A stretch of 50,998 bases of DNA from Thermodesulfobacteriaceae bacterium (GTDB lineage Bacteria > Desulfobacterota > Thermodesulfobacteria > Thermodesulfobacteriales > Thermodesulfobacteriaceae). The notes under the pieces are model-generated. The model was given only the letters and a program-made list of their open reading frames with translations, did not search any database and was not told where the DNA came from. The DNA is taken from assembly GCA_025062245.1 (NCBI GenBank), contig JANXAD010000009.1, positions 1 to 50,998 of the forward strand, written 5' to 3'. Positions 44,281-50,998 of the stretch are shown here, piece after piece. A program made the position numbers and the translations under genes. Position 1 is the first letter of the stretch; every line of letters begins with the position of its first letter.

Positions 44281-45497
44281 ACCGTTGTTCCCTCACCCCT
44301 TTTACTTTCTATTTTATAATTAATTTTTAACTCCTCACAAAGCTTTTTTACTATAAAAAACCCCAATCCCATTCCCCTGACTTTAGTAGTAAAAAAAGGC
44401 TCTGCCATCTTTTTTAAAACTTCAACTTCCATCCCTACTCCATTATCTTTTATTCCTAAAACCAAAAAACTTTTTTCTCTAAAGACTTCTACTTCTATCT
44501 TCTTCACAGACTTCTCACTTTCTAAAACCGCATCCACTGCATTTTGAATCAAGTTTTCCATAATTTGTTTAAGTTTATCCCTATCACTAACTATCCAAAC
44601 TTCATCTTCTGAAATCTTTAAATTAAAGATAATTTCTGAATAATTATTTTTAAACGGTAAGATCACCTCATCCAAAAAAGTCTTTAAATTAATTTTGACA
44701 AAATTGGGCTTAGGAAATTCACTTAACACGGAAAGTTCCCTCATCAGTTTCTCAATTCTTAAACTCTCCTTTTCTATAAGATGAAGGTATTCTTTAAAAA
44801 CAGAATTTTCCATTTTTTCTTTTAAATATTGAGAAAAACCTTTGATACTGGCTAAAGGATTTCTTATCTCATGAGAAAGAACTTGAGATAAAAAAGCCAG
44901 ATTTTCAAGTTCCTTAACCTTTGCCTGAACCCTTTCTATTTTTCTTAGAAGTAAATGAGCTACGGCTCCCAAAAAAAGGATCAAAAAGGAAGAGAGAAAC
45001 TCCAGAGTAAAGTGAAATTGGGCCATTTTTAAACTTCTTTCTACTGGAGCTATATGTAGAGCAACTCTTAAAAGATAGGTCTTTCCTTCTATTTTAAGAA
45101 GACTATCCCCTACCAAAACTTCTTCTAAGGTTTTTAACTTTAAATACTTAAAGGAAGGAAATTTTTCTTTTTGGGAAAGGCTCTCTTTTTTTCCTATAAG
45201 TTCTGGATTAGAATGTAAAACTATTTTTCCCTCTTCATCATAAAGAGCTACATAGGCTATGCCTTCCCATTTTTCGTTTAAAATTAATTCAGAAAGAAAG
45301 GGTGATCTTTCTGAGGAAAGTTTTTTAAGGTTTAAGTTGGGGAGAAGGCTTTCTAAGGTAGCACTTACAGTGGTTGCCTGTATTTGTAAAGACCTTTCTA
45401 TAATTAATTTAAAACTTCTGTAATTTAAAACCGAAAAGAGTATCAAAAGGAAGGAAGAAAAAATTACCACTATCCATAGAATAAGCCGAATTTTCAT
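44259..45497 (-). CDS. Membrane sensor histidine kinase (ZraS-like)
   Basis: 412 residues. TM1 about 5-25, an extracytoplasmic sensor about 30-160, TM2 about 164-184, then a HisKA domain with H209 (VLSHEIRNPLASIKG) and the HATPase region with NLIQNAVDA, GIKDNGVGM and GMGLGFFIVKKLCEE. The sensor domain resembles no specific fold I can name and lacks a His-rich metal site. It lies in the minus-strand run after the FnIII-like lipoprotein gene (9 bases). Confidence 0.92.
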   Translation of the reverse strand: MKIRLILWIVVIFSSFLLILFSVLNYRSFKLIIERSLQIQATTVSATLESLLPNLNLKKLSSERSPFLSELILNEKWEGIAYVALYDEEGKIVLHSNPELIGKKESLSQKEKFPSFKYLKLKTLEEVLVGDSLLKIEGKTYLLRVALHIAPVERSLKMAQFHFTLEFLSSFLILFLGAVAHLLLRKIERVQAKVKELENLAFLSQVLSHEIRNPLASIKGFSQYLKEKMENSVFKEYLHLIEKESLRIEKLMRELSVLSEFPKPNFVKINLKTFLDEVILPFKNNYSEIIFNLKISEDEVWIVSDRDKLKQIMENLIQNAVDAVLESEKSVKKIEVEVFREKSFLVLGIKDNGVGMEVEVLKKMAEPFFTTKVRGMGLGFFIVKKLCEELKINYKIESKRGEGTTVWLTFSE

Positions 45498-45506
45498 AAA
45501 GCTTTT

Positions 45507-46232
45507 CTAAAAGGTTACGCACTTTTCAGGAGTTTTAGGACCAGGGATAAGGGTATCTCTAAAGTTTAAAACAGTCCTTACTGAGTAACAAGTTCTTTGA
45601 TTTTCTGAAGGTTCGTCCAAGAATTCGGTCTTTCTAAGTTGCCACACCTTTTCTTGGTTTTCAATTCTTTTAAAGAGTTCGTAAAAAACTTCACCTTCTA
45701 AGTAAAGTCCAAAAATATCCGTTGGAGGTCTTTCCCAAGTTAAAAAGACCTTTCTTTTTCCTAAAATTTTCAAGTCAAAGTTTTTTGGAAGCCCTGGAGG
45801 ATTGTGCCAAAAAACTTTTATCCAGGGACTCCAGTCCGTTTCAACCAAAAAGTCTTTAACTATTTTTATTCGGTAACTATACTGATGTCTATGTTTTAAC
45901 CTATAATCTGAATAAAGGAAGAGATTTCCTGCAGAGTGAAGTTTAGGGGAAAGCTTTATAATTTCTCTTCTTTCTTTAGCCTGTGGAAGGTCTAAGGACT
46001 TTTCTCCTTTTTCTATAAGTAATTTTTTTATAGAAACCAAGGTGTGGTTGCCCTGGGTTTTGGTTGGAAGAGTTATCCAGAGGTTAAAACCTGCTTGAGT
46101 TGCTTCTACTTCAAATTCAAAATCAGAAGGAATACTTTCTTCTATGGAAAGGGGAGGACTTTTTTTTCCACAGGAACTTATAAAAAATAATCCTATAATA
46201 AGAAACCAAAATTTTAAAGTAGTTTTAAACAT
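45507..46232 (-). CDS. Lipoprotein with fibronectin-III-like modules
   Basis: About 241 residues. I start at the ATG at 46232, preceded by AAGAAAGG and followed by a hydrophobic stretch with lipobox FISSC; the open frame extends 20 codons further, but that part lies inside the fumarase gene. The mature protein has two beta-rich segments with FnIII flavour: YRLKHRHQYSYRIKIV and VFLTWERPPTDIFG, then FYELFKRIEN. Such proteins are common, poorly studied outer-envelope proteins. It overlaps the fumarase 3' end by 19 bases. Function unknown. Confidence 0.7.
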   Translation of the reverse strand: MFKTTLKFWFLIIGLFFISSCGKKSPPLSIEESIPSDFEFEVEATQAGFNLWITLPTKTQGNHTLVSIKKLLIEKGEKSLDLPQAKERREIIKLSPKLHSAGNLFLYSDYRLKHRHQYSYRIKIVKDFLVETDWSPWIKVFWHNPPGLPKNFDLKILGKRKVFLTWERPPTDIFGLYLEGEVFYELFKRIENQEKVWQLRKTEFLDEPSENQRTCYSVRTVLNFRDTLIPGPKTPEKCVTF

Positions 46233-47050
46233 ACCTTTCTTGCAGAGTGACATTGAAAGTTTACAGCTACTGGCAGACTTGCTATATGACAAGGATAAAG
46301 CTCAAGATGCACAGCTAAAGCCGTAGTCCTTCCTCCCCATCCTAAAGGACCTATCCCTAAAGCGTTTACTTCCATCCAAAGCTCTTTCTCTAATTTCTCT
46401 ATCTCTTTATCAAAATGAAAACTTCCCAATTTTCTAAAAAGGGCCTTTTTAGCTAAAGAAGCACATTTTTCCAAAGTGCCTCCTATTCCAACTCCTATAA
46501 TAAGGGGAGGACAGGGATTAGGACCAGCTCTTTTAACCGTTTCTATTACAAACTCTTTTATCCCTTTCCAGCCTTGAGAAGGAGATAACATAGCTACTTG
46601 ACTCATATTTTCACTTCCACATCCCTTGGGCATAATCCAAAGTTCAAAAACCTCACCTTCTAACATTTCATAGTGAATCACTGCAGGGGTATTGGTCTTA
46701 GTATTTTTTCGGCTAAGGGGCTCACAAACTGAAGCTCTAAGATATCCCTCTTTACAGGCAAGCTCAAGCCCTTCATTTATAGCCTTTTCAAGATCCTTAA
46801 CCTTTACTTCCTCTCCCTTTCTTACCCAAACCACAGGAATTCCTGTATCTTGACAAAGGGGAATTCCCTCTCTTTCTGCAATCTCTGCATTTTCTATCAA
46901 AACCTCTAAAACTGCCTGAGCTAAAAGGTCTTCCTCTTTTAAGTAAGCTTCCCTTAAAGCCTCTTTTACTTCTTCAGGAAGTTTTAAACAAGCTTCTATA
47001 TACCCTCTCTTTACTGCTTCCACCACCTTTTCGTAGCTTATAACCTTCAT
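46214..47050 (-). CDS. Class I fumarate hydratase, alpha subunit
   Basis: N-terminal half of the two-subunit iron-sulfur fumarase/L-tartrate dehydratase, 278 residues. It carries the three cysteines of the [4Fe-4S] site: PLCQDTGIPVV, ASVCEPLSRKNT and GCGSENMSQ. GIGPLGWGGRTTAL is a further family motif. The beta subunit, normally adjacent, is not in this window. Fumarase is likelier than tartrate dehydratase for an anaerobic reductive TCA pathway, but the two are hard to separate by sequence alone. Confidence 0.88.
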   Translation of the reverse strand: MKVISYEKVVEAVKRGYIEACLKLPEEVKEALREAYLKEEDLLAQAVLEVLIENAEIAEREGIPLCQDTGIPVVWVRKGEEVKVKDLEKAINEGLELACKEGYLRASVCEPLSRKNTKTNTPAVIHYEMLEGEVFELWIMPKGCGSENMSQVAMLSPSQGWKGIKEFVIETVKRAGPNPCPPLIIGVGIGGTLEKCASLAKKALFRKLGSFHFDKEIEKLEKELWMEVNALGIGPLGWGGRTTALAVHLELYPCHIASLPVAVNFQCHSARKVCLKLL

Positions 47051-47320
47051 TATAGAGACCTTTGAAAAATTCGGTCTAAAAATTCTTTTAGTTTATCATA
47101 GCTTTAACTCGAATTTCTTACTTCTTATAGGTCTCTCTTTCAAGCTCCTCTAAACCCTCCCTATACAACTTCGTACTTTCCAGTGATTTGCAAAATCTAC
47201 ATATAATTAAATAATCTGGTACTTCCTTTTCTTCCCCAAACCCTAATTTTTAAAAGTCTTAAAATCCTTGTAAGACAATCAAATTTTACAAAGGTCTCAT
47301 TATCATCCTAAAAATTCCCT
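47051..47320. other. Intergenic region upstream of fumarase
   Basis: Contains a start-less CxxC frame (47118-47249, listed separately). Next to the fumarase ribosome-binding site is a 5-bp stem AGACC/GGTCT (47056-47060 with 47073-47077). No convincing promoter stands out. Confidence 0.35.
47118..47249 (-). other. Start-less 43-codon frame with a CxxC motif
   Basis: On the minus strand, after a TAA, the frame reads KLGFGEEKEVPDYLIICRFC, then CKSLES, then a charged helix EGLEELERETYKK before TAA. It looks like a real small zinc-ribbon-like protein, but no ATG, GTG or TTG is in frame and no ribosome-binding site fits. It is either a remnant or a gene missing its start by mutation. Confidence 0.35.
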
Positions 47321-48250
47321 TTAAGATAAAGTTTCTAAAATAAACAGACTTTCCTTTATTCTCTCTCTTAAAATCTTTCCTTTTTCTACTTCAGGTTTTA
47401 AATCCTCTAAAACTTTAAGAAGTTCCTCCCAATTTCCACCAAAGATTAAAAGAGTATGTCCTGCTACCAAACTTAAAATTATTCTTTCTGGCAGTTCCCA
47501 AGCCTTAAGTCCCTCCATAGTAAGATCATCTGTTAAAATTAATCCTTTAAATTCTAAAACCCTTCTTAAAAATTCTACACCCTTTTCTGATAAAGTCATA
47601 GGAAGCCTATCTAAGGAAAAAACTACTAAGTGGGTAGTCATAATAAAGGAAACCTCAGAACTTAGTTTTTCAAAGGGTTTTAAATCTTCTTTTTCTATTT
47701 TTTCAAGAACCGGAAGTTCTTTATGAGGATCAACTTTAACTTTTCCAAGTCCTGGAAAGTGTTTAATACAGGTAAAAATTTGATGCTCTTTATGAACCTT
47801 TATAAAAATTTTAGCTAAATAGGTTACTAAATCCGAATCTTTGCCAAAGGTTCTTTCTTTTAGAAATTCTGGAGCTTCTTCATCTCCCAAATCCAAACAG
47901 GGAGCAAGATTTAAGTTTAAACCCTGGCTTTTCAAGGAGAGAGCTATCTTTTCAGCCCAGCTTTTAACTATCCCTTCTCCTTTTTTAAAAAACCTACGAC
48001 TAATTTCTAAGGGTGAATCAAACTCTCCAGGTATACGGCAAACCTTCCCTCCTTCTTGGTCCACAGCTAAAAACTTAAGTTCCTTAAGGTTTTCTTTAAG
48101 CCTTCTTAGATAAAAAGAAAAATCCTCTACAAAGTGGTCCTTAAAAAAAATAAAATTTTTAAAGGAAAGACTTTGGTAAAATTCAAGTTCTTCCTTTGAT
48201 AAGGAAGGAGAAGGTTTGGTAAGAAAAAGAAGCCCCAGATTTTTAAACAT
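47321..48250 (-). CDS. nagZ: Glycoside hydrolase family 3 beta-N-acetylhexosaminidase (NagZ-like)
   Basis: 309 residues, cytoplasmic (no signal peptide). NagZ removes N-acetylglucosamine from muropeptides in peptidoglycan recycling. Visible: AVDQEGGKVCRIPGEF, the substrate motif IKHFPGLGKVKVDPH with the family K-H-F-P-G and an adjacent His, and LILTDDLTMEGL with the catalytic-site Asp. Slightly shorter than E. coli NagZ. It overlaps the cysteine desulfurase by 8 bases. A recycling role would fit a possible AmpG-like transporter elsewhere in the window. Confidence 0.85.
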   Translation of the reverse strand: MFKNLGLLFLTKPSPSLSKEELEFYQSLSFKNFIFFKDHFVEDFSFYLRRLKENLKELKFLAVDQEGGKVCRIPGEFDSPLEISRRFFKKGEGIVKSWAEKIALSLKSQGLNLNLAPCLDLGDEEAPEFLKERTFGKDSDLVTYLAKIFIKVHKEHQIFTCIKHFPGLGKVKVDPHKELPVLEKIEKEDLKPFEKLSSEVSFIMTTHLVVFSLDRLPMTLSEKGVEFLRRVLEFKGLILTDDLTMEGLKAWELPERIILSLVAGHTLLIFGGNWEELLKVLEDLKPEVEKGKILRERIKESLFILETLS

Positions 48251-49370
48251 AATAACGATTTAAGGTGTCCTTAAGGATTTCCAGGGCTTTTTCTATCTCC
48301 TCTAAGTTGGTATATCTTCCTAAGGAAAATCTTACTGCCCCTTCAGAAATTTCAGGAGAAGCTCCTAAAGCTGAAAGAGTAAGTGAGCCTTTGTGGTCGT
48401 GACAAGCTGCTCCAGTTGAAGCACAAATTTGAGGCATTCTACTTAAAAGCTCTGCTCCCTTTAGTCCTACAAAAGAAACCATCAAAGTGTTAGGTAAAGT
48501 TCTTTCAGGTTTTCCAAAACGGATTACCTTAGGATAAATTTCCTGTAATCCCTCCCAAAGTTTCTCTCTTAAAAATAAAAGTCTTTCTCCTTCAGCTTTA
48601 AGATCCCTTTGGGCTATTTCTGCTGCCTTAGCTAAGCCTGCAATAAGAGCCAAAGGTTCAGTTCCAGCTCTAAGTCCTCTTTCCTGACCCCCTCCTAAAA
48701 AAAGAGGACTAATTTTTATACCCTTTCTTATAAAAAGAGCTCCAATCCCTTTAGGGGCATACATTTTATGTCCTGCCAGACTAAGTAAATCACACTGAAG
48801 TTCCTTTACACTTACCGGAACCTTCCCCACAGCCTGACAGGCATCGGTATGAAGTAAAATTCCCCTTTCTTTGCAAATTTTAGCTATTTCCTTTATAGGT
48901 TGAAGAGTTCCTATTTCGTTGTTAGCTAACATAACAGAAATTAAGAGGGTATCCCTTTTAATTCTTTTGACCACTTCTTCTACCTCTACATATCCTTCGG
49001 AACTTACAGGGATAAAATCTACCTTAAAGCCCCTTTCAGAAAGCTTCAAAACTGGATATAACACTGAGGGATGTTCAAAGGCACTGACCAACAGATGACC
49101 CTTTTCTTTTTCTAAAGCTATTCCTAAGAGAGCTAAATGATTAGCTTCTGTGCCTCCTGAGGTAAAAACTATTTCTTCAGGTTCTGCCTCAAGAAGCTCT
49201 GCTACCACCTTTCTAAAATCCTCTAAATACCTTTTAGCCTCCCTTCCTAAGAAATGAGAAGAACTTGGATTTCCAAAGTTCCTTAAAGAAAAGCTTTCTA
49301 AAGCAGAAACTACCTCTGGAAGACAGGGAGTGGTAGCATTATAGTCTAAATAAATTACCTCTCCTTTCAT
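48243..49370 (-). CDS. Cysteine desulfurase (NifS/IscS family)
   Basis: PLP enzyme (375 residues) that mobilises sulfur from cysteine. Features: LDYNATTP start, GGTEANHLAL, HTDACQAVGKVP, the PLP lysine in LAGHKMYAPKG, and the active cysteine in ICASTGAACHDH. The STGAAC loop is NifS-like rather than the SSGSACTS of housekeeping IscS. No scaffold gene (iscU/nifU) is adjacent. It overlaps the upstream PAS-GGDEF-EAL gene by 4 bases and nagZ by 8. Confidence 0.93.
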   Translation of the reverse strand: MKGEVIYLDYNATTPCLPEVVSALESFSLRNFGNPSSSHFLGREAKRYLEDFRKVVAELLEAEPEEIVFTSGGTEANHLALLGIALEKEKGHLLVSAFEHPSVLYPVLKLSERGFKVDFIPVSSEGYVEVEEVVKRIKRDTLLISVMLANNEIGTLQPIKEIAKICKERGILLHTDACQAVGKVPVSVKELQCDLLSLAGHKMYAPKGIGALFIRKGIKISPLFLGGGQERGLRAGTEPLALIAGLAKAAEIAQRDLKAEGERLLFLREKLWEGLQEIYPKVIRFGKPERTLPNTLMVSFVGLKGAELLSRMPQICASTGAACHDHKGSLTLSALGASPEISEGAVRFSLGRYTNLEEIEKALEILKDTLNRYYV

Positions 49371-50998
49371 AAAAGACCCTGCCTTTTTAAAAAAGTCTCC
49401 ACCTCTTCTTCGGGTAAAGGAGGAGCCAGATAAAAACCCTGAACATAGTCACATCCCATGATATCTAAAATCTTGAGTTGTTCCTCTGTTTCTACACCTT
49501 CAGCTAAAGCTTTCATCCCTAAGGTATGAGCAAGATCTATAGCTGTTTTAACTAACCCCATTTCTTTTTTACCCTTAAGCATATCTTTTATAAAGATTCT
49601 ATCAATTTTTATTACATCTAAGGGAAACTCTTTTAGATAGATAAGAGAAGAGTAGCCAGTTCCAAAATCATCTAAGAAAATTTTAACTCCTGAGGCTTTA
49701 AGTTGAGAAATTCTTTTTTCCATAAATGCTACATTTTCAGCAAAATCCCTTTCCGTAATTTCAAGATCAAGATCTAAACCCACTTTATTTTTAATTGAAG
49801 TTACCAAAGTAACTATTTCATTAAAATTTTCTTCCATTTTTAAAGTATTAACTGAAACATTAAGAGAAATGGGAATTTTCCATTTGAAAATTTTTTTCTT
49901 TATTTCTCTTAAACTCCATTTGAAAAAGTCTTGCAAGTAAGGACATTTTTCTAAAATCTCAATAAACTCCAGAGGCAAATAAAGGGTTCCATCCTTTTCT
50001 TTTATTCTAACCAGGGCTTCCAGTCCTACTAATTTTAAATTAGAGAGGTCAAAGTAGGGTTGATAGTAAAAAGTAAATAGATTTTCTCTTAAGGCCCTTT
50101 TAACTAAGGATTCCTTGGTTAAATAGTGGGAAACCTCTTCTGCATAGATAGGATTAAAAAACTCTATAGTATTGGGATCCTTTTTTTTGGCTTTAGAGAG
50201 AGTAAGATTAGCCCTGTTCCAGAGGGTTTCAAAGTTTTGTCCGTCTTCTGGAAAACGAACCACTGCCGCATGATAAGAAAGGGTTAATAATCCCGTTCTT
50301 ACTGTAATCCAGAGAGGTTCTTTCATTTTCTTTTGAAGCCACCTTATAACTTTTTTGGCCTCTTCCTCCTCCTTAAAAGGTTTAAGGATTGCAAAATTAT
50401 CTGAGCCTATTCTGGACAAAATAAAATCCTCTCTATAAAAGTGATGGGCTACCTCCTTTAAACAGAGGTCTCCATATTCAAATCCATAAGTATGGTTGAT
50501 ATAGGAAAAATTATAAATGTCTAAAAGGATTAAAAGTCCTCTTTTTACTTCAGAGAGTTTTTCTGAAAAAGCCTTTACAAATCCATTATAATTCAAAAGA
50601 CCTGTAAGGGAATCGTAAGCTTGAGCTTTTTTTAGTTCTTCATAAAATTCTACCAATCTCAAAATGGTTTCGCCTGTCAAAATATAAGCCTCTTTTTCTT
50701 CAGAAAGTTTTACCCTGGTTATATCAAATTCAAACCAACTTTCGTGTCCTTCGTAAGAAATCCACTTAACAGGAATCTTCTGAGTTTCCTTTAGAAATCC
50801 CTTCTTAATAAATTCCTCTAAATTTTTATCTTCTATTAAAAAACCAAACCTACTTAGAGGTTCTCCTATTAAATCGTTTAAAGACATTTTTACAAGTTCA
50901 CAGGCTTTTTCGTTAGCCATAAGAATTTTACCCTCTTTGTTAACCACTATTAAAAATTCACTAAACCTTTTTAAGGCTTCAGCTAAAAGAAGTTGTAA
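49367..50998 (-). CDS. PAS-GGDEF-EAL cyclic-di-GMP protein, 5' end beyond the window
   Basis: The frame stays open to the window edge, so the start is outside; the GTG at 50947 is internal. Seen: part of a PAS domain (ILMANEKACELVKMSL), a diguanylate cyclase domain with the active-site motif degraded from GGDEF to GSDNF (RIGSDNFAIL), and an EAL domain with ALVRI, EITERDF and the intact DDFGTGYSSL. The cyclase half is probably inactive or regulatory, leaving phosphodiesterase function. First of a run that includes the cysteine desulfurase and nagZ. Confidence 0.9.
   Translation of the reverse strand, partial: LQLLLAEALKRFSEFLIVVNKEGKILMANEKACELVKMSLNDLIGEPLSRFGFLIEDKNLEEFIKKGFLKETQKIPVKWISYEGHESWFEFDITRVKLSEEKEAYILTGETILRLVEFYEELKKAQAYDSLTGLLNYNGFVKAFSEKLSEVKRGLLILLDIYNFSYINHTYGFEYGDLCLKEVAHHFYREDFILSRIGSDNFAILKPFKEEEEAKKVIRWLQKKMKEPLWITVRTGLLTLSYHAAVVRFPEDGQNFETLWNRANLTLSKAKKKDPNTIEFFNPIYAEEVSHYLTKESLVKRALRENLFTFYYQPYFDLSNLKLVGLEALVRIKEKDGTLYLPLEFIEILEKCPYLQDFFKWSLREIKKKIFKWKIPISLNVSVNTLKMEENFNEIVTLVTSIKNKVGLDLDLEITERDFAENVAFMEKRISQLKASGVKIFLDDFGTGYSSLIYLKEFPLDVIKIDRIFIKDMLKGKKEMGLVKTAIDLAHTLGMKALAEGVETEEQLKILDIMGCDYVQGFYLAPPLPEEEVETFLKRQGLL

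Noticed and set aside
1-50998. tRNA, rRNA or riboswitch genes
   Set aside because: I saw no tRNA T-arm/acceptor patterns, rRNA segments or known riboswitch cores in the gaps; a covariance-model search would be decisive.

Overview
This is an AT-rich, gene-dense bacterial window. The gene set (soluble Mvh-type hydrogenase with heterodisulfide reductase subunits, tungsten-type aldehyde:ferredoxin oxidoreductase, class I fumarase alpha subunit, many polyferredoxin-type cysteine motifs) points to a strictly anaerobic, hydrogen-using, probably thermophilic sulfur-compound metaboliser. Low GC, small lysine/glutamate-rich proteins and tightly overlapping operons fit the Thermodesulfobacterium/Caldimicrobium group best. 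That placement is inference; there is no rRNA in the window.

Layout. 1-570: remnants of two decayed insertion sequences. 569-7407 (minus): hdrA-hdrC-hdrB-mvhD-mvhG-mvhA-maturation protease, the complete electron-bifurcating hydrogenase/heterodisulfide reductase set. 7408-7584: divergent promoter region with a CRP/FNR-type dyad roughly midway between two predicted promoters. 7585-13257 (plus): hypC-D-B-E-A-F, all six NiFe-cofactor assembly genes. 13297-18998: tripartite RND efflux system (TolC-like, adaptor, pump). 19231-22996: lipoprotein, Pcm, aldehyde:ferredoxin oxidoreductase with a sulfur carrier and its activating enzyme. 23015-25669: copper ATPase plus copper chaperone. 25751-31221: ftsH-folP-cdaA-cdaR-glmM, the common cyclic-di-AMP/cell-wall cluster. 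31233-32202: a 44-residue CxxC membrane peptide overlapping a membrane polyferredoxin. 32203-34198: a small accessory island with a coiled-coil PD-(D/E)XK-like protein and a decayed transposase. 34199-38620: chemoreceptor, MiaB, MFS transporter. 38580-41533 (minus): K+ channel, CtpA protease, site-2-protease-like peptidase. 41707-42986 (plus): two Spy/CpxP-like periplasmic proteins and an exported OB-fold-like protein. 42967-50998 (minus): sigma-54 response regulator, histidine kinase, FnIII-like lipoprotein, fumarase alpha, NagZ-like glycosidase, cysteine desulfurase, and a PAS-GGDEF-EAL protein cut by the window edge.

How it works together. Mvh hydrogenase oxidises H2, and HdrABC plus MvhD would split the electrons between ferredoxin and a disulfide acceptor. 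The hyp operon and the linked protease mature the hydrogenase, and the shared regulatory region suggests joint control. The two Spy-like genes face a sigma-54 two-component pair, resembling the enterobacterial ZraP-ZraSR envelope-stress/metal circuit. A large dyad and a degenerate -24/-12 element precede the Spy-like genes, which supports this.

The least ordinary items are the symmetric CRP-type regulatory region, the Zra-like module, the 106-bp repeat shared by two IS scars 33 kb apart, the tiny CxxC peptide plus polyferredoxin pair, and the coiled-coil nuclease-like gene. I saw no CRISPR array, tRNA, rRNA or intact mobile element.
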